Notes: generated from the sequence alone by a model not told the origin. A stretch of 64,000 nucleotides of DNA from JANXMY01 sp965246745 (GCA_965246745.1 OZ251980.1:2852001-2916000); one strand, 5' to 3'. Numbered from the stretch's first letter, positions 24,390 through 33,769 are shown. Translations and numbers: made by a program.

Positions 24390-25178
24390 ATGGCTGCAAA
24401 AACAAAGGCGGGACGGGCTGAGGGCGAAAAGAGCGCGGACAAGGGCGGCGGGCGGGGCGAGGGCGGCGCGACGGGGGCGGTGACGTTTGTGGTCGGGGCG
24501 CTGCTGGCGGCGTATCTATTTTGGACCAACCCGGACCCGAAATCGCCCGAAGCCTACTGGTACACCAACACGGCGCTCTGCCTGTGGGTCCCGCTGGTTG
24601 TCATTTTATTGTTTCTCAAATCCGAGCCGAGCCAGTTCGGCTTGACACGCGGCGACCGGCGCTTGGGGCTGAAATGGACACTCATCGCCTGGGTGTTCAT
24701 GGCGTTGGTGCTGGCGGTCGCCGTTTCGATCCCCTCGCTGCGCGGGCAGTTTCAATCGCAGTATTTATACGGGCGGCTGTCGCAGCCCTTGTCGGGGGTC
24801 GGGCCGGCGTTTTCGCCCGACCGCCATGTTCATCTCCAAGCGCTGCTGTGCTACGAGCTGGCGATGGGCTTTTATATGTTCTGCTGGGAGTTCTTTTTTC
24901 GCGGCTTTCTGTTGTTCGGCCTGCAAAAAAGCGTTCTCAAAACGTGGGGCGCGGTGATTGTCCAAGCCCTGCTCTTTGCGCTGCTGCACTGGTCGTATGT
25001 TCCCGGCGCGTCCAAGCCGCCGGCGGAAGTGCTGAGCGCCCTGCCCGGCGGGATTGTTCTCGGCATTCTTGCCCTCCGCACCCGGTCGTTTTTGTACGGA
25101 TTTCTCGCGCACTGGGCGATTTCGCTGACCCTTGACGTGATTCTCCTGGTTCCGTTTATTTTCCGGCATTTTGGGTAA
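24390..25178 (+). CDS. CPBP (CAAX/Abi-like) intramembrane protease family protein
   Basis: A 262-residue membrane protein with about eight helices. It carries the CPBP motifs in degenerate form: WEFFFRGFLLFG (family ExxxR; the usual first Glu of EE is Trp here), FALLHW (FxxxH) and HWAISLTLD. The key Glu, Arg and His residues are present. Family members are intramembrane endopeptidases. The first 30 residues are a charged cytoplasmic tail. Confidence 0.82.
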   Translation: MAAKTKAGRAEGEKSADKGGGRGEGGATGAVTFVVGALLAAYLFWTNPDPKSPEAYWYTNTALCLWVPLVVILLFLKSEPSQFGLTRGDRRLGLKWTLIAWVFMALVLAVAVSIPSLRGQFQSQYLYGRLSQPLSGVGPAFSPDRHVHLQALLCYELAMGFYMFCWEFFFRGFLLFGLQKSVLKTWGAVIVQALLFALLHWSYVPGASKPPAEVLSALPGGIVLGILALRTRSFLYGFLAHWAISLTLDVILLVPFIFRHFG

Positions 25179-25235
25179 AACGAGCACAACCCCCGCGCCG
25201 AAGCGCGTGCTTTTTTCTTAGGAGACAAATCGCTT

Positions 25236-25628
25236 ATGGAGACATTGCGGATCGAAACCAGCCTGCGGCACGAGCAGGATATTCCTGTGCTGGATGTCAC
25301 CGGCGAGATTGACATTTACACGACCCCGCAGTTCAAAGAAGCCGTTTCGGCGGCGATTGACCAAAACAAGCCCGCCATCGTCATCAACATGGCAAACGTG
25401 ACCTACATGGACAGCAGCGGCTTCGGGACGCTTTTGTCCGCCACCAAGCGCCTGCGCCCGCTCGACGGGGCGCTGTACCTGTCGGGCTGCAATGAAGCCA
25501 TTCAGCGCATGCTGCAAATCACCCGCCTGAACACCATTTTCGGCGTCTACACCACCGAAGCCGAAGCCCTCGCCGCCGCCAAAGCGTCCCCTGCCGAATC
25601 TGCCTCAGCCGCGCCGGTTCCGGCTTAA
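25236..25628 (+). CDS. STAS-domain anti-sigma factor antagonist
   Basis: A 130-residue cytosolic STAS protein: VLDVTGEIDIYTTPQFKEAV and the phosphorylation loop VTYMDSSGFGTL with the target Ser near residue 59, then LSGCNEAIQRMLQITRL. Unphosphorylated, such proteins bind an anti-sigma factor/kinase and release sigma. A 15-residue Ala/Pro-rich tail follows the domain. AGGAGA precedes the ATG. It converges with the YfhO-like gene with a 24-bp overlap. Partner kinase not in the window. Confidence 0.92.
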   Translation: METLRIETSLRHEQDIPVLDVTGEIDIYTTPQFKEAVSAAIDQNKPAIVINMANVTYMDSSGFGTLLSATKRLRPLDGALYLSGCNEAIQRMLQITRLNTIFGVYTTEAEALAAAKASPAESASAAPVPA

Positions 25629-27929
25629 CCTCGCGCCCCCGGCGGCGGCAAATACCCCCGCCGCCGCGCCGAGCGCGAGGCAGAGCAGATACACTCCCAC
25701 CCGAAACGCCGCCGGCTCATAGCGCATCTCAAGCGGATTGTTCATCGCGGTCATCTGCTGCTGACGCGCCGTCAGCGTGACGGTGCGGAATATGTCCGGC
25801 CCTTCTGTCAGCGCCACCGGCTCATCGTGGAAAGAAGCGTGCCAGCCGGGATACCACTGGTCGGCAATCACCATTTGCCGTGGAAAGAACTCTTCGGAAA
25901 GCAAGACGACGCGCGACGGTCCGAAGTGCGCCATCTCAAAAATCTCCCCTTCTGCGTCACGCTGCTCCCCGATTACCTGCACACGCGGCAGCGCGGCTTT
26001 GTCCTCATACACATAGTTCCCCGCATCTTGAAACACCGGCGCAAGGCCCGGCAGGGGCGTCGCGGACACGGCGTAACGCGCCCCGGCCTGCCGCGACTCG
26101 GGGGTCATAAAGCCGTTCGTAAACACCAGGTTGCCGTTTTCGGGCGGGGCAGGGGACCCGCCGTCCATCCGGCCCGCAAACTGAAAATACCGGCCCGTCA
26201 AAAGCGAATCATAGCCCTGCGTGTCATTGAGGCCGTACACCATTGCAGAATTCGGCGGCAGGATCGCGGGCGGCAGGCCGTAAAAGCTCCAGCGCTTATT
26301 CAGCGGCATGATGCGCCCGCCGGCTTTATGGGCCTGCAAGAACGCAATGACGGGAGTTACGGGGTACACCGCCGCCGCCGGAGCCGTGCGATTGAAGCCG
26401 TAGCCTGCCGCCAATAAATCAATCGCCGTCAGGGTGACCATCGCCCCGCCCAGCCGGGACGGCGTGAGGCTGCCGCGCCGGTGCAGCCAAAGCGCCGCCG
26501 CCGCGCCGAGCAGGACCCCGACAGGCAGACGCCACACATCGCTTTCGGCGGCGAGGTTCGCCGCCAGCGTCCCCGCCGGGGCCGTGCGCGTGATCCAAAC
26601 GGCGGCAAACGCAAAAACGGCGACGGCGAGAACACCGAAAGCGGCGGCGGATTGAGTGAGCGCTCTGGCATCGAAGCGCTTCAAAAGCGAGTCCAAACCA
26701 ATGGCCGCCAGCACCGGCACGCAGAAGGACCACAGCACCAAAATTCGCCCCGGCGAGCCGGTCTGCGCCCAGCCGGGGAGGCCGAAGAACAACACGCCGT
26801 TCAGCGGAGTCCCGAGCGCCAGCAGCAGCGCGGCCAGCGCGGCCCCGGCAAAAAAGCGGGCTGCGGGCTGTGTCCGCCAGGTTGTGATGAGGGCAAAAAT
26901 CGCCAGCAGCAGCGGCAGCACCCCGCCGTACAGCGCATTCTCCATGTACGCGCCCGGCCCGCCGTTGGTGCCGACCCCCCAGTATGTCCCCCGCGTCGGG
27001 CTGCCGTAAAAGCCCGGCGCAAACAGCGTCGCCAAATGGATCGGCGGCACGGCCAGCCGGACATAACCCGCGTAAGCCGCAAGCGTGACGGCCCCGCCGG
27101 CTCGGTGCGACATCCGGGACAATTCCACCGACGGCAAAAGCTGCGGCGCGGCAAGGCCGAGCAGAAGCGCCACAGCGAGCAGAGCCGCCCCCACCAGCGG
27201 CTTCCAGTGGGTTTTCAGACGGGGCGCGACTCGAAACACCGCATAGGCTGTGGTCAGCGCAAGGCAGTAAAACGCAATCTGAAGATGCCCGGCCAGCAGC
27301 ATGACGCCTAAACACAGGCCCAGCGCGGCGGCCCGCCGGGCGCTCGGGCGCTCGGCGGCGCGGTCCACCAGCAGCAGCGCCAGCGGCAGCCAGCACGAAA
27401 CGCAGAGAAATGTCGGCAGCTCCAGCCAGACCACCTGCCAGTGGCACATCTGCCAGGCGACCGCCCCGAGCAGCGCCGCCCCCCGGCCCAGCCCCAGCGC
27501 CGGCGAGCGCAGAAACGCATACAAAAAGCCGCCGGTGAGAAACAAATGCAGCAAAACACTGACGCCGAACGCGCGGGCGACCGGCAGCACGCAGAACACA
27601 AGGTTGAGGGGATAAAAGACCGCCGACTGCGCGTTTGCCGCAAACGGCGTCCCGCAAAACTGATGCGGGTTCCACAGCGGCAAAAAGCCCGAGCGCAGCG
27701 TTTCGGCGGCGAACACGCGCCACGGGTAAAACTCGGCCATGCCGTCCCACATCAGCGGGTTCCAGGGGACTTGGGCGTTCGGCGCGGCCCGCCACGGCGC
27801 GATGTCTTTCAGGAGGTCCGCCGGCAGAAACACATCGCCGCCGAACACCACCGGGGCCAGCAGCAGGCACGGCAGCAGGGCAAGAACAAACAGGGGCAGG
27901 AGAGAAGGCACAAAGCGGCGGTTTTGCAT
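25605..27929 (-). CDS. YfhO-like polytopic membrane glycosyltransferase-type protein
   Basis: A 774-residue protein with about twelve hydrophobic helices and a large C-terminal extracytoplasmic region. The N-terminal DLLKDIAPWRAAPN and NPLMWDGMAEFYPWRVFAAE and LPLWNPHQFCGTPFAANAQS fit the YfhO family, which belongs to the GT-C-like membrane proteins involved in surface polymer glycosylation (for example of teichoic acid in Bacillus). Substrate unknown. ATG at 27929 is chosen over a GTG at 27950. The last residues overlap the STAS gene antisense. Confidence 0.75.
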   Translation of the reverse strand: MQNRRFVPSLLPLFVLALLPCLLLAPVVFGGDVFLPADLLKDIAPWRAAPNAQVPWNPLMWDGMAEFYPWRVFAAETLRSGFLPLWNPHQFCGTPFAANAQSAVFYPLNLVFCVLPVARAFGVSVLLHLFLTGGFLYAFLRSPALGLGRGAALLGAVAWQMCHWQVVWLELPTFLCVSCWLPLALLLVDRAAERPSARRAAALGLCLGVMLLAGHLQIAFYCLALTTAYAVFRVAPRLKTHWKPLVGAALLAVALLLGLAAPQLLPSVELSRMSHRAGGAVTLAAYAGYVRLAVPPIHLATLFAPGFYGSPTRGTYWGVGTNGGPGAYMENALYGGVLPLLLAIFALITTWRTQPAARFFAGAALAALLLALGTPLNGVLFFGLPGWAQTGSPGRILVLWSFCVPVLAAIGLDSLLKRFDARALTQSAAAFGVLAVAVFAFAAVWITRTAPAGTLAANLAAESDVWRLPVGVLLGAAAALWLHRRGSLTPSRLGGAMVTLTAIDLLAAGYGFNRTAPAAAVYPVTPVIAFLQAHKAGGRIMPLNKRWSFYGLPPAILPPNSAMVYGLNDTQGYDSLLTGRYFQFAGRMDGGSPAPPENGNLVFTNGFMTPESRQAGARYAVSATPLPGLAPVFQDAGNYVYEDKAALPRVQVIGEQRDAEGEIFEMAHFGPSRVVLLSEEFFPRQMVIADQWYPGWHASFHDEPVALTEGPDIFRTVTLTARQQQMTAMNNPLEMRYEPAAFRVGVYLLCLALGAAAGVFAAAGGARLSRNRRG

Positions 27930-27984
27930 GGGGAAAAGTGCGCCCGGCACTGTCAGTACTTGAGTCTACTGCAAATAGGTCAAA

Positions 27985-28335
27985 TCACTGCAAATAGGTC
28001 AAATTACGGCGGGCGACATCGTTGGCTTCGTCCTGCTCCAACACGCGGGCGAACTCGGCTTTGGCTTCCTCGTACCGCCCAAGCATGGTATAGGTCAGCG
28101 CGAGGTCGTTGCGGGCCAGCACGCTGCCGGGGGCAAGCGCCGCCGCCCGCTCCAGCGCCGCCAAAGACTCGTCGAACTGCCCGACAAACCCCAGCACCAG
28201 CCCCATCTGATGGCTGGCTTCCGGGTTGTCCGGATTTTCGTCCAGCAGGGCTTGAAACTCCGCCGTCGCTTCTTCGTAGCGGCCTTCCAGCTTGTGCGCG
28301 ATGCCGCGCTCGAGCCGCTCCTCCTGCATTCCCAT
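27985..28335 (-). CDS. TPR-repeat protein
   Basis: A 116-residue protein of three tandem tetratricopeptide repeats (RYEEATAEFQALLDENPDNP, QFDESLAALERAAALAPGS, RYEEAKAEFARVLEQDEAN), a protein-interaction scaffold. It follows fmt by 39 bp and may be co-transcribed with priA-def-fmt. The last five codons plus stop lie in a 19-bp tandem duplication (27968-27986, 27987-28005). Confidence 0.85.
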   Translation of the reverse strand: MGMQEERLERGIAHKLEGRYEEATAEFQALLDENPDNPEASHQMGLVLGFVGQFDESLAALERAAALAPGSVLARNDLALTYTMLGRYEEAKAEFARVLEQDEANDVARRNLTYLQ

Positions 28336-28374
28336 GGCTCGGTTACTTCCTACCGCGAGTGTTCAACATAATTG

Positions 28375-29304
28375 TCAAGCGAAAAGCTGACCGGGCGTCA
28401 GGCGTGCCCCGCGTGCCCAGGCGTCCGCCGCCATGCGGCCTTTGCTTTCCGGCTGCACTTCCAAAAGCCGCAGCGCCCCTCTGCTTGTGCGGATTGTTAT
28501 ACCACCGCCGCCGAGGGTTTCAATCGTACCAACCGCACCGGAACCCCCCTCGGCGACTCCCGTGCGCCAGAGCTTCAGCCGTTTTCCCCCCACCAGCACA
28601 AACGCGCCGGGCTTCGGGGTGACGCCCCGCACCAGGTTGTGCAGCTCGGCGGCAGGCCGCGCCCAGTCAATCTGCCCGGTGTCCGGCGGCAGCGACGGGG
28701 CCAGCGTCACCAGGCGCTCGTCCTGCGGGACACGCGGGCAGTCGCCGCGCCCGAGCGCCGCCAGCGTCTCAGTCAGCAGGTCCGCGCCGAGCACGGACAG
28801 CTTGGCTTCTAAATCACCGAGGTCCTCCACGCGGTCCAATGACAAAGGCGCTTGGAGCAGAATGTCGCCGGTGTCCAGCCCGGCGTCCATCATCATGGTC
28901 GTCACGCCCGTTTCCGCATCGCCCGCCATCAGCGCATACTGCATCGGGGCCGCGCCGCGCCACCGGGGCAGCAGCGACCCGTGAACATTGATGCACCCGC
29001 GCGGCGGGATGTCGAGCATTCGCTGGGGAATAATCTGGCCGAACGCCGCCACGACCATGATCTCCGGGGCCATCTCCCGGACACTTTGCACAAACTCTTT
29101 CGCCCGCACTTTTTCCGGCTGAAACAAGGGCAGGCCGAGCGCCGACGCGGCGGCCTTGACCGGCGAGACCGACAGCTTTCCGCCCCGTCCCGACGGCTTA
29201 TCGGGCTGCGTGACGACCGCCAAGAGTTCGTGTTCCGGGGACTCGTGCAGGCGCGACAGCGACGGCACGGCAAACGGTGATGTTCCGACAAATAAAACGC
29301 GCAT
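28375..29304 (-). CDS. fmt: Methionyl-tRNA formyltransferase
   Basis: Transfers a formyl group from 10-formyl-THF to Met-tRNAfMet for initiation. The 309-residue protein has FVGTSPFAVPSL at the start, the catalytic region INVHGSLLPRWRGAAP, TGVTTMMMDAGLDTGDIL and the C-terminal OB-like domain (TPKPGAF onwards). Normal length. It follows def but is separated from it by a 222-bp palindromic element (29369-29590), whereas these genes usually abut. Confidence 0.96.
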   Translation of the reverse strand: MRVLFVGTSPFAVPSLSRLHESPEHELLAVVTQPDKPSGRGGKLSVSPVKAAASALGLPLFQPEKVRAKEFVQSVREMAPEIMVVAAFGQIIPQRMLDIPPRGCINVHGSLLPRWRGAAPMQYALMAGDAETGVTTMMMDAGLDTGDILLQAPLSLDRVEDLGDLEAKLSVLGADLLTETLAALGRGDCPRVPQDERLVTLAPSLPPDTGQIDWARPAAELHNLVRGVTPKPGAFVLVGGKRLKLWRTGVAEGGSGAVGTIETLGGGGITIRTSRGALRLLEVQPESKGRMAADAWARGARLTPGQLFA

Positions 29305-29368
29305 AAGTTATCAAGAGCAAACGATGAAACGACAAGCGTTTGTGTCGGTGCGAGGGCGTGATTGGATA

Positions 29369-29590
29369 GCAGCAAGGAAATATGTAATGAGGGCGTTGAT
29401 TGTGTGCGAGGGCGTAAACGCCCACGCTGGGGGGCGCGGACGCCAAGCTGCCGCCTGCGCGGCAGAAGAATCTAATCGCGGCATCCTATTCTTGTCCCGC
29501 GCAGGCGGGACCTTAGCGTCTGCGCTCCCCAGCGTGGGCGTTTACGCCCTTGCACACAATCAACGCCCTCGTTACCTATTTCCTCGCTGC
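29369..29590. repeat. Palindromic element D between def and fmt
   Basis: Large inverted repeat with arms of about 75 bp at 29369-29443 and 29516-29590, differing at few positions. The arms contain GAGGGCGTTGATTGTGTGC and GGGCGTAAACGCCCACGCTG. The loop itself contains CTGCCGCCTGCGCGGCAG. Nothing else is in the 332-bp fmt-def gap. Confidence 0.9.
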
Positions 29591-29636
29591 AACGCCCTTG
29601 CAGCAAACCCCTTCACGCACGCCGCGCTGAGGCTGC

Positions 29637-30242
29637 TCACTCCCGCGTCTGCGGCCCGGTCCCGTCCGCTTCCTCATCTTCCAGCTCGTCCGCCGTCACC
29701 CAGTGGAGCGTCGCCGGGTCGGCATGGTCAATAAACAAAACCCCGTCGAGGTGGTCGTTCTCGTGCTGGATGACCCGCGCCGTCAGGCCGTCGCCCCGGA
29801 TGCGAACCGGCTTGCCGTACTGGTCCAGGCCCTTGACGACCACTTCCTCGGCCCGCTTGACATCGCCCTGCAATCCCGGAATGGACAGGCAGCCCTCGAC
29901 CCCGACCTGCTCGCCTTTGCGGCCTAAAATCTTCGGGTTAATGATCGCCTGAAAGCCGTCTCCGGCATCGTACACGAAAATCCGCTGCAAAATGCCGAGC
30001 TGCGGCGCGGCCAGCCCAACCCCGTTCGCGGCTCGCATGATTTTTTCCATGTGCGCGACCAGCTCGGCCACATCGTCGCCGACCGTCAAGACCGGCCTGG
30101 ACTTCTGCCGCAGCGTGTTTACTCCGGCGGCCTCGTCGTATTTCACAATCGGATCGTCGCGCCGGATCAAATCGGTCAGCTTCCCCGCGCCTTTCGCCAT
30201 CGTCGTTTCTCCCCCGCTGCTCATTTCTTCCCCATGGCTCAT
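29637..30242 (-). CDS. def: Peptide deformylase
   Basis: Removes the formyl group from nascent N-terminal methionine; metal enzyme. It has all three motifs: GVGLAAPQ, EGCLS and QHENDHLDG (metal His residues). Two starts are possible: ATG 30242, 8 nt behind a TATACT (leaderless), or ATG 30200 (MAKGAGKL), which has GGGGGAG ahead of it. Counted from 30242 the length is 201 residues with a 15-residue longer N-terminus. Sits between priA and fmt, the standard order. Confidence 0.96.
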   Translation of the reverse strand: MSHGEEMSSGGETTMAKGAGKLTDLIRRDDPIVKYDEAAGVNTLRQKSRPVLTVGDDVAELVAHMEKIMRAANGVGLAAPQLGILQRIFVYDAGDGFQAIINPKILGRKGEQVGVEGCLSIPGLQGDVKRAEEVVVKGLDQYGKPVRIRGDGLTARVIQHENDHLDGVLFIDHADPATLHWVTADELEDEEADGTGPQTRE

Positions 30243-30250
30243 TGACGGTT

Positions 30251-30256
30251 AGTATA
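30251..30256 (-). promoter_or_regulatory. -10 element before def
   Basis: Minus-strand TATACT, 8 nt before the ATG at 30242; the -35 is weak. It lies in the 33-bp gap after priA, giving def its own promoter. Confidence 0.5.
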
Positions 30257-30275
30257 GCACAAAATCGCGGGAACC

Positions 30276-32810
30276 TCACAGCATGCTCAGCGGGTCAATG
30301 TCCAGCGTCATGCCCGAGCGCTCGGTCGCCGTCAACTGACCGACCGCCGCCTTTAATGCAGCCAGCAGGGCGGGCTTGGTCGGCGTCCGCAGGGCCAGAT
30401 GCCAGCGGTAACGGTTCCGCAGGCGCGACAGGGGGCACGCCACCGGGCCGAGAATCTGCACGGCAGGGTCCGGGCCGAGGTCCGCGCGTAAAATCTCGGC
30501 CAGGCGCTGCGCCCGTCCCTGCGCTTCGTTTTCCGCTTCATCGGCAAACACGACATTCGCCAGGTGCGAAAACGGCGGGTAGCCCAGCTCTTGGCGCTGA
30601 GAAATCGCCGACTCGTAAAAGCCCCGGTAATCATGGCGCGACGCAAACTCAATGCTCTCGTGCTCCGGCGAAAATGTCTGCACAATCACTGTGCCGGGCA
30701 GCTTGCCGCGCCCGGCCCGGCCCGCCACCTGCGTCAGTAATTGAAATGTCCGCTCCGGGGCGCGGAAATCGGGAATGTTGAGGGCCATGTCCGCGCTGAC
30801 CACCCCGACCAGCGTGACATTGGGGAAATCCAAACCTTTGGCAACCATCTGCGTTCCGATCAGAATGTCGGCGTCGCCGCGCTTGAACGCCCGCAGAGTT
30901 TCGGCGTGCGCCCCTTTGCGGGACATGGTATCCCGGTCCATTCGCAAAGTGCGGGCCGCCGGGAACTGAGTCCGAACCGCGTCCTCGACTTTCTCCGTGC
31001 CGAGGCCGAACGGGCGCAAACGCAGCCCGCCACATTTGGGGCAGGTGTCCGGGCTGCGCCGCTGAAAGTCGCAGTGGTGGCACTGCAAAAATCGCCCGGT
31101 ATGGTGGTACGTCAGCGACACGTCGCAGTTCGGGCAGCGAAACGTGAACCCGCAGTCGCGGCACAAAAGAAACGACGCGAAGCCCCGGCGGTTCAGAAAC
31201 AAAATGGCCTGCTCGCGCCGGTCCAGGCAGCAGGCAAGCGACGCCGACAAATCAGCCCCGAAGACCGAGCGGGGCGGCGGCTCGGGCTTGGTTTCGCCTT
31301 TTTTGGGGATCGGCGCGGGCGGCGGCTTCATTTCTTCCCGCAAGTCTACCACCGAGACAGGCGGCAGCGGGCGGGCGCTGATCCGCTCGGGCATTTCAAT
31401 CAATCCGTACTCGCCGGTCTGCGCCCGAAAAAAACTTTCCACCGACGGGGTCGCGCTGCCGAGCACGACGGTCGCGCCGGTCTGCGCGGCCCGGAACCGG
31501 GCGGCATCGCGGGCATGGTAGCGCGGCGATGAGTCCTGCTTAAATGACCCGTCGTGCTCTTCGTCGAGAATAAGGAGGCCGAGGTCAGGGACGGGGGCAA
31601 AAACCGCCGACCGAGCGCCGACCACCACCCGCGCTTCGCCCGATTGGATGCGCCGCCATTCGTCGTGCCGCTCCCCAAGCGACAAGGCCGAATGGAGCAC
31701 CGCCACTTCGTCGGCCCCAAACCGGGCTTTAAACAAGTCCAAAACTTGGGCGGTCAGGCCGATCTCAGGCAGCAAAATCAATGCGCTGCGGCCCAAAGAC
31801 AGCGCCTGGCCGACCGCATCTAAATACACCTCGGTCTTGCCCGATCCCGTCACCCCGAACAGCAGCAGCGTTTGGCCGTCTTCAGCGTGCAGATGACGCC
31901 CGATCTCGGCCGCCGCACGGGCCTGCGCGTCGGTCAGCGGCGGGGCGTCGCCGGCGACAAAGCCGAAAAACTGAAACGGGTCCCGGCGCATCGGCACTTC
32001 GGTGTACGATGCCAGCCCTTTGTCGGCCAGCGCTTTGGCCGCCGCGCCCGCGCTCGCCCCGACCGCCAGGCCCGACATCGGCAGCCGGGCGGCTTTGTGC
32101 TCGGTTTCGGCGGCAATCAGCGCTTTCAAGAGCCGCGCCTGCCGCGCCGCGCCGGTGCGCTCCAGCCGCGACGCTTCTTCGCCGGCAATGTCCCGCGCGA
32201 CCGCCAGGCGCAATAGGCGAACCATCTTGCGCCGGGCGGGGGGCGGCCGGACCGAGCGCTCTTCGGTGACAATGCCTTTTTTGCGAAGCTCCAAAAGGGC
32301 CGGGCCAGGCTTTGCGAGGCCCAATGCTTTCGCCAGCCGCCCCGGCTCCGCCGCGCCGCCGAGCGCCGCCAGCGCGGCGGCGAGGTCTTTCTGCGCGGCG
32401 GCCCGCGACCCCGCCAGCCGCTCGTCCCAGTCGTCGGCCAGCGTCAGCGTGGTTTTGATCTGCGACGACATCACATCGGGCACGATCAGCCGCAGGGCGT
32501 CCCGCCAGTCGCACAGCGTCTGCTCCGTGACCCACTCGGCCAGGTCCCGCAGCTCGGCGTCAAACGTCGGCGCGTTCTCGATCCGCGCCGTAATCGGCTT
32601 GATCTTCGCCGCCATGTCGTCGGGGCAGTCGGATTTGAGGCCGACAACATACCCCGCCGCCGTTTGCGCCCCGAAGGGAACCAAGACGGCGTCGCCGACC
32701 GCCAGCGTCACCCCCGGCGGCACCGCATACGTCAGCGGCTGCGGCAGCCCGGCCACGTCTACTTGAACCACAACATCGGCGTATCGGATTGGAGAGAACT
32801 CAGCGCACAT
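30276..32810 (-). CDS. priA: Primosomal protein N' (PriA helicase)
   Basis: A 3'-to-5' DNA helicase that restarts stalled replication forks. The 844-residue protein has the N-terminal DNA-binding region, Walker A GVTGSGKTEVYLDA, the DEEH box (LLILDEEHDGSF), the zinc-binding insertion CRDCGFTFRCPNCD followed by CHHCDF and CPKCGG (eight cysteines) and helicase motifs V/VI (VGVVSADMALNIPDFRAPER, QVAGRAGRG). About 110 residues longer than E. coli PriA; an insert lies around the acidic/Pro stretch MKPPPAPIPKKGETKPEPPP. A TATAAT lies 8 nt before the ATG. Confidence 0.96.
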   Translation of the reverse strand: MCAEFSPIRYADVVVQVDVAGLPQPLTYAVPPGVTLAVGDAVLVPFGAQTAAGYVVGLKSDCPDDMAAKIKPITARIENAPTFDAELRDLAEWVTEQTLCDWRDALRLIVPDVMSSQIKTTLTLADDWDERLAGSRAAAQKDLAAALAALGGAAEPGRLAKALGLAKPGPALLELRKKGIVTEERSVRPPPARRKMVRLLRLAVARDIAGEEASRLERTGAARQARLLKALIAAETEHKAARLPMSGLAVGASAGAAAKALADKGLASYTEVPMRRDPFQFFGFVAGDAPPLTDAQARAAAEIGRHLHAEDGQTLLLFGVTGSGKTEVYLDAVGQALSLGRSALILLPEIGLTAQVLDLFKARFGADEVAVLHSALSLGERHDEWRRIQSGEARVVVGARSAVFAPVPDLGLLILDEEHDGSFKQDSSPRYHARDAARFRAAQTGATVVLGSATPSVESFFRAQTGEYGLIEMPERISARPLPPVSVVDLREEMKPPPAPIPKKGETKPEPPPRSVFGADLSASLACCLDRREQAILFLNRRGFASFLLCRDCGFTFRCPNCDVSLTYHHTGRFLQCHHCDFQRRSPDTCPKCGGLRLRPFGLGTEKVEDAVRTQFPAARTLRMDRDTMSRKGAHAETLRAFKRGDADILIGTQMVAKGLDFPNVTLVGVVSADMALNIPDFRAPERTFQLLTQVAGRAGRGKLPGTVIVQTFSPEHESIEFASRHDYRGFYESAISQRQELGYPPFSHLANVVFADEAENEAQGRAQRLAEILRADLGPDPAVQILGPVACPLSRLRNRYRWHLALRTPTKPALLAALKAAVGQLTATERSGMTLDIDPLSML

Positions 32811-32818
32811 GGGAGTCT

Positions 32819-32824
32819 ATTATA
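32819..32824 (-). promoter_or_regulatory. -10 element before priA (leaderless-type)
   Basis: Minus-strand TATAAT ending 8 nt before the priA ATG. The intergenic space is shared with the divergent promoter at 32852-32880. Confidence 0.55.
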
Positions 32825-32851
32825 CACTCGGAAGTGCGACTCTTATTCCCT

Positions 32852-32880
32852 TTGGGAGAATCGGCGCTGGGTGCTACAAT
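32852..32880 (+). promoter_or_regulatory. Promoter of the gene at 32909
   Basis: TTGGGA (32852-32857), 17-bp spacer, TACAAT (32875-32880), followed by GAGGAGG at 32896-32902 and a TTG start at 32909. Confidence 0.65.
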
Positions 32881-32908
32881 AAAACAAATTTTCACGAGGA
32901 GGCCGGTT

Positions 32909-33385
32909 TTGACGACAGTTAAAGTATTTGATTATATTGAAGCGCTGGATGCGTTTCTGGTGACGCCGGAATTCACAACTGTTTCCGAGCGGCTTGGACT
33001 AACCGAGTGGACACCCGTTGTTTGGATCGGAAGGCTGTTCTTTTTGGACAACGATTACGGCGAGCATTGGTTCGACAACTGGGACGAGCGGGAAACATTG
33101 GAAGCACGCGCCGCCGAACTCGGCATAGACGACAGCGCTTTGATGATCGTCGTTCCAGACCGATTTCAAAACGGCAAGGACGGCCCCTGCAATCCAGATT
33201 TTATGCGAAAATTGTTCTGGACCGATGTTCTAAAATCCTTGACGCTGGGCTATGAACTGCTGTTTGAGCAGGCACGCCGCAGCAATCAGCAGATGAAGGA
33301 GATGCGGGAAACATATCCGAATTTCCCGGATATGTTTCTTCCTGATTTGGAAGACCGGATCAAAGAAATTGCGAGTGCCCTGTAA
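32909..33385 (+). CDS. Hypothetical protein, acidic, 158 aa
   Basis: A soluble, acidic protein, not recognised. It starts with TTG at 32909, 6 bp after GAGGAGG, and is transcribed from the promoter at 32852. Composition is rich in aromatic and acidic residues (YIEALDAFLVTPEFTTVSER; FFLDNDYGEHWFDNWDERET) with a helical C-terminus carrying MKEMRETYPNFPDMFLPD. Base composition is lower in GC than the neighbours (about the first 200 bp), which may indicate acquisition. Confidence 0.6.
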   Translation: MTTVKVFDYIEALDAFLVTPEFTTVSERLGLTEWTPVVWIGRLFFLDNDYGEHWFDNWDERETLEARAAELGIDDSALMIVVPDRFQNGKDGPCNPDFMRKLFWTDVLKSLTLGYELLFEQARRSNQQMKEMRETYPNFPDMFLPDLEDRIKEIASAL

Positions 33386-33433
33386 GCCTGCTTGAGCCTT
33401 GCTGATGCTGGCTTGCTCACGTTAGGCCCCCGG

Positions 33434-33769
33434 CTAGTCTATGAGGCGCTGGGTGCGCCGCCATTCGCGCTGCATGCTCTGGGTCAGGTGCAGCTTGGCT
33501 TGTTTGACATCCTGCAAGCGGCGGGTAATCGTTCGGTGCAGCAGGCAGGCGGCTTTGACTTCTTCCAATTCCGTCGCTTTAACATACACTTTGCGGACCC
33601 GCGTGCCTTCGCGCCAGATTCGGTAATGGTAGGGGCCGTGCGGCTGACCGCTCCCGCAGCGGCAGCCGGGCTTGCCGCAGCGGATAAACTGCGGGCAGAC
33701 TTCGCCGGCCAGCGGCTCGATTTCTTTTTCTTTGCCGCCGGTGAAGATGATCTCGTGATAAGACTCCAT
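33434..33769 (-). CDS. DUF6788-like zinc-finger-type small protein
   Basis: A 111-residue protein with a CPQFIRCGKPGCRCGSGQPH core (four cysteines) and GPYHYRIWREGTRVRKVYVK, which I recognise as the pattern of a small conserved family often found near mobile DNA. AGGAGA is ahead of the ATG. Function unknown; the cysteines suggest a metal knuckle and the basic helix at the end suggests nucleic-acid binding. Confidence 0.65.
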   Translation of the reverse strand: MESYHEIIFTGGKEKEIEPLAGEVCPQFIRCGKPGCRCGSGQPHGPYHYRIWREGTRVRKVYVKATELEEVKAACLLHRTITRRLQDVKQAKLHLTQSMQREWRRTQRLID

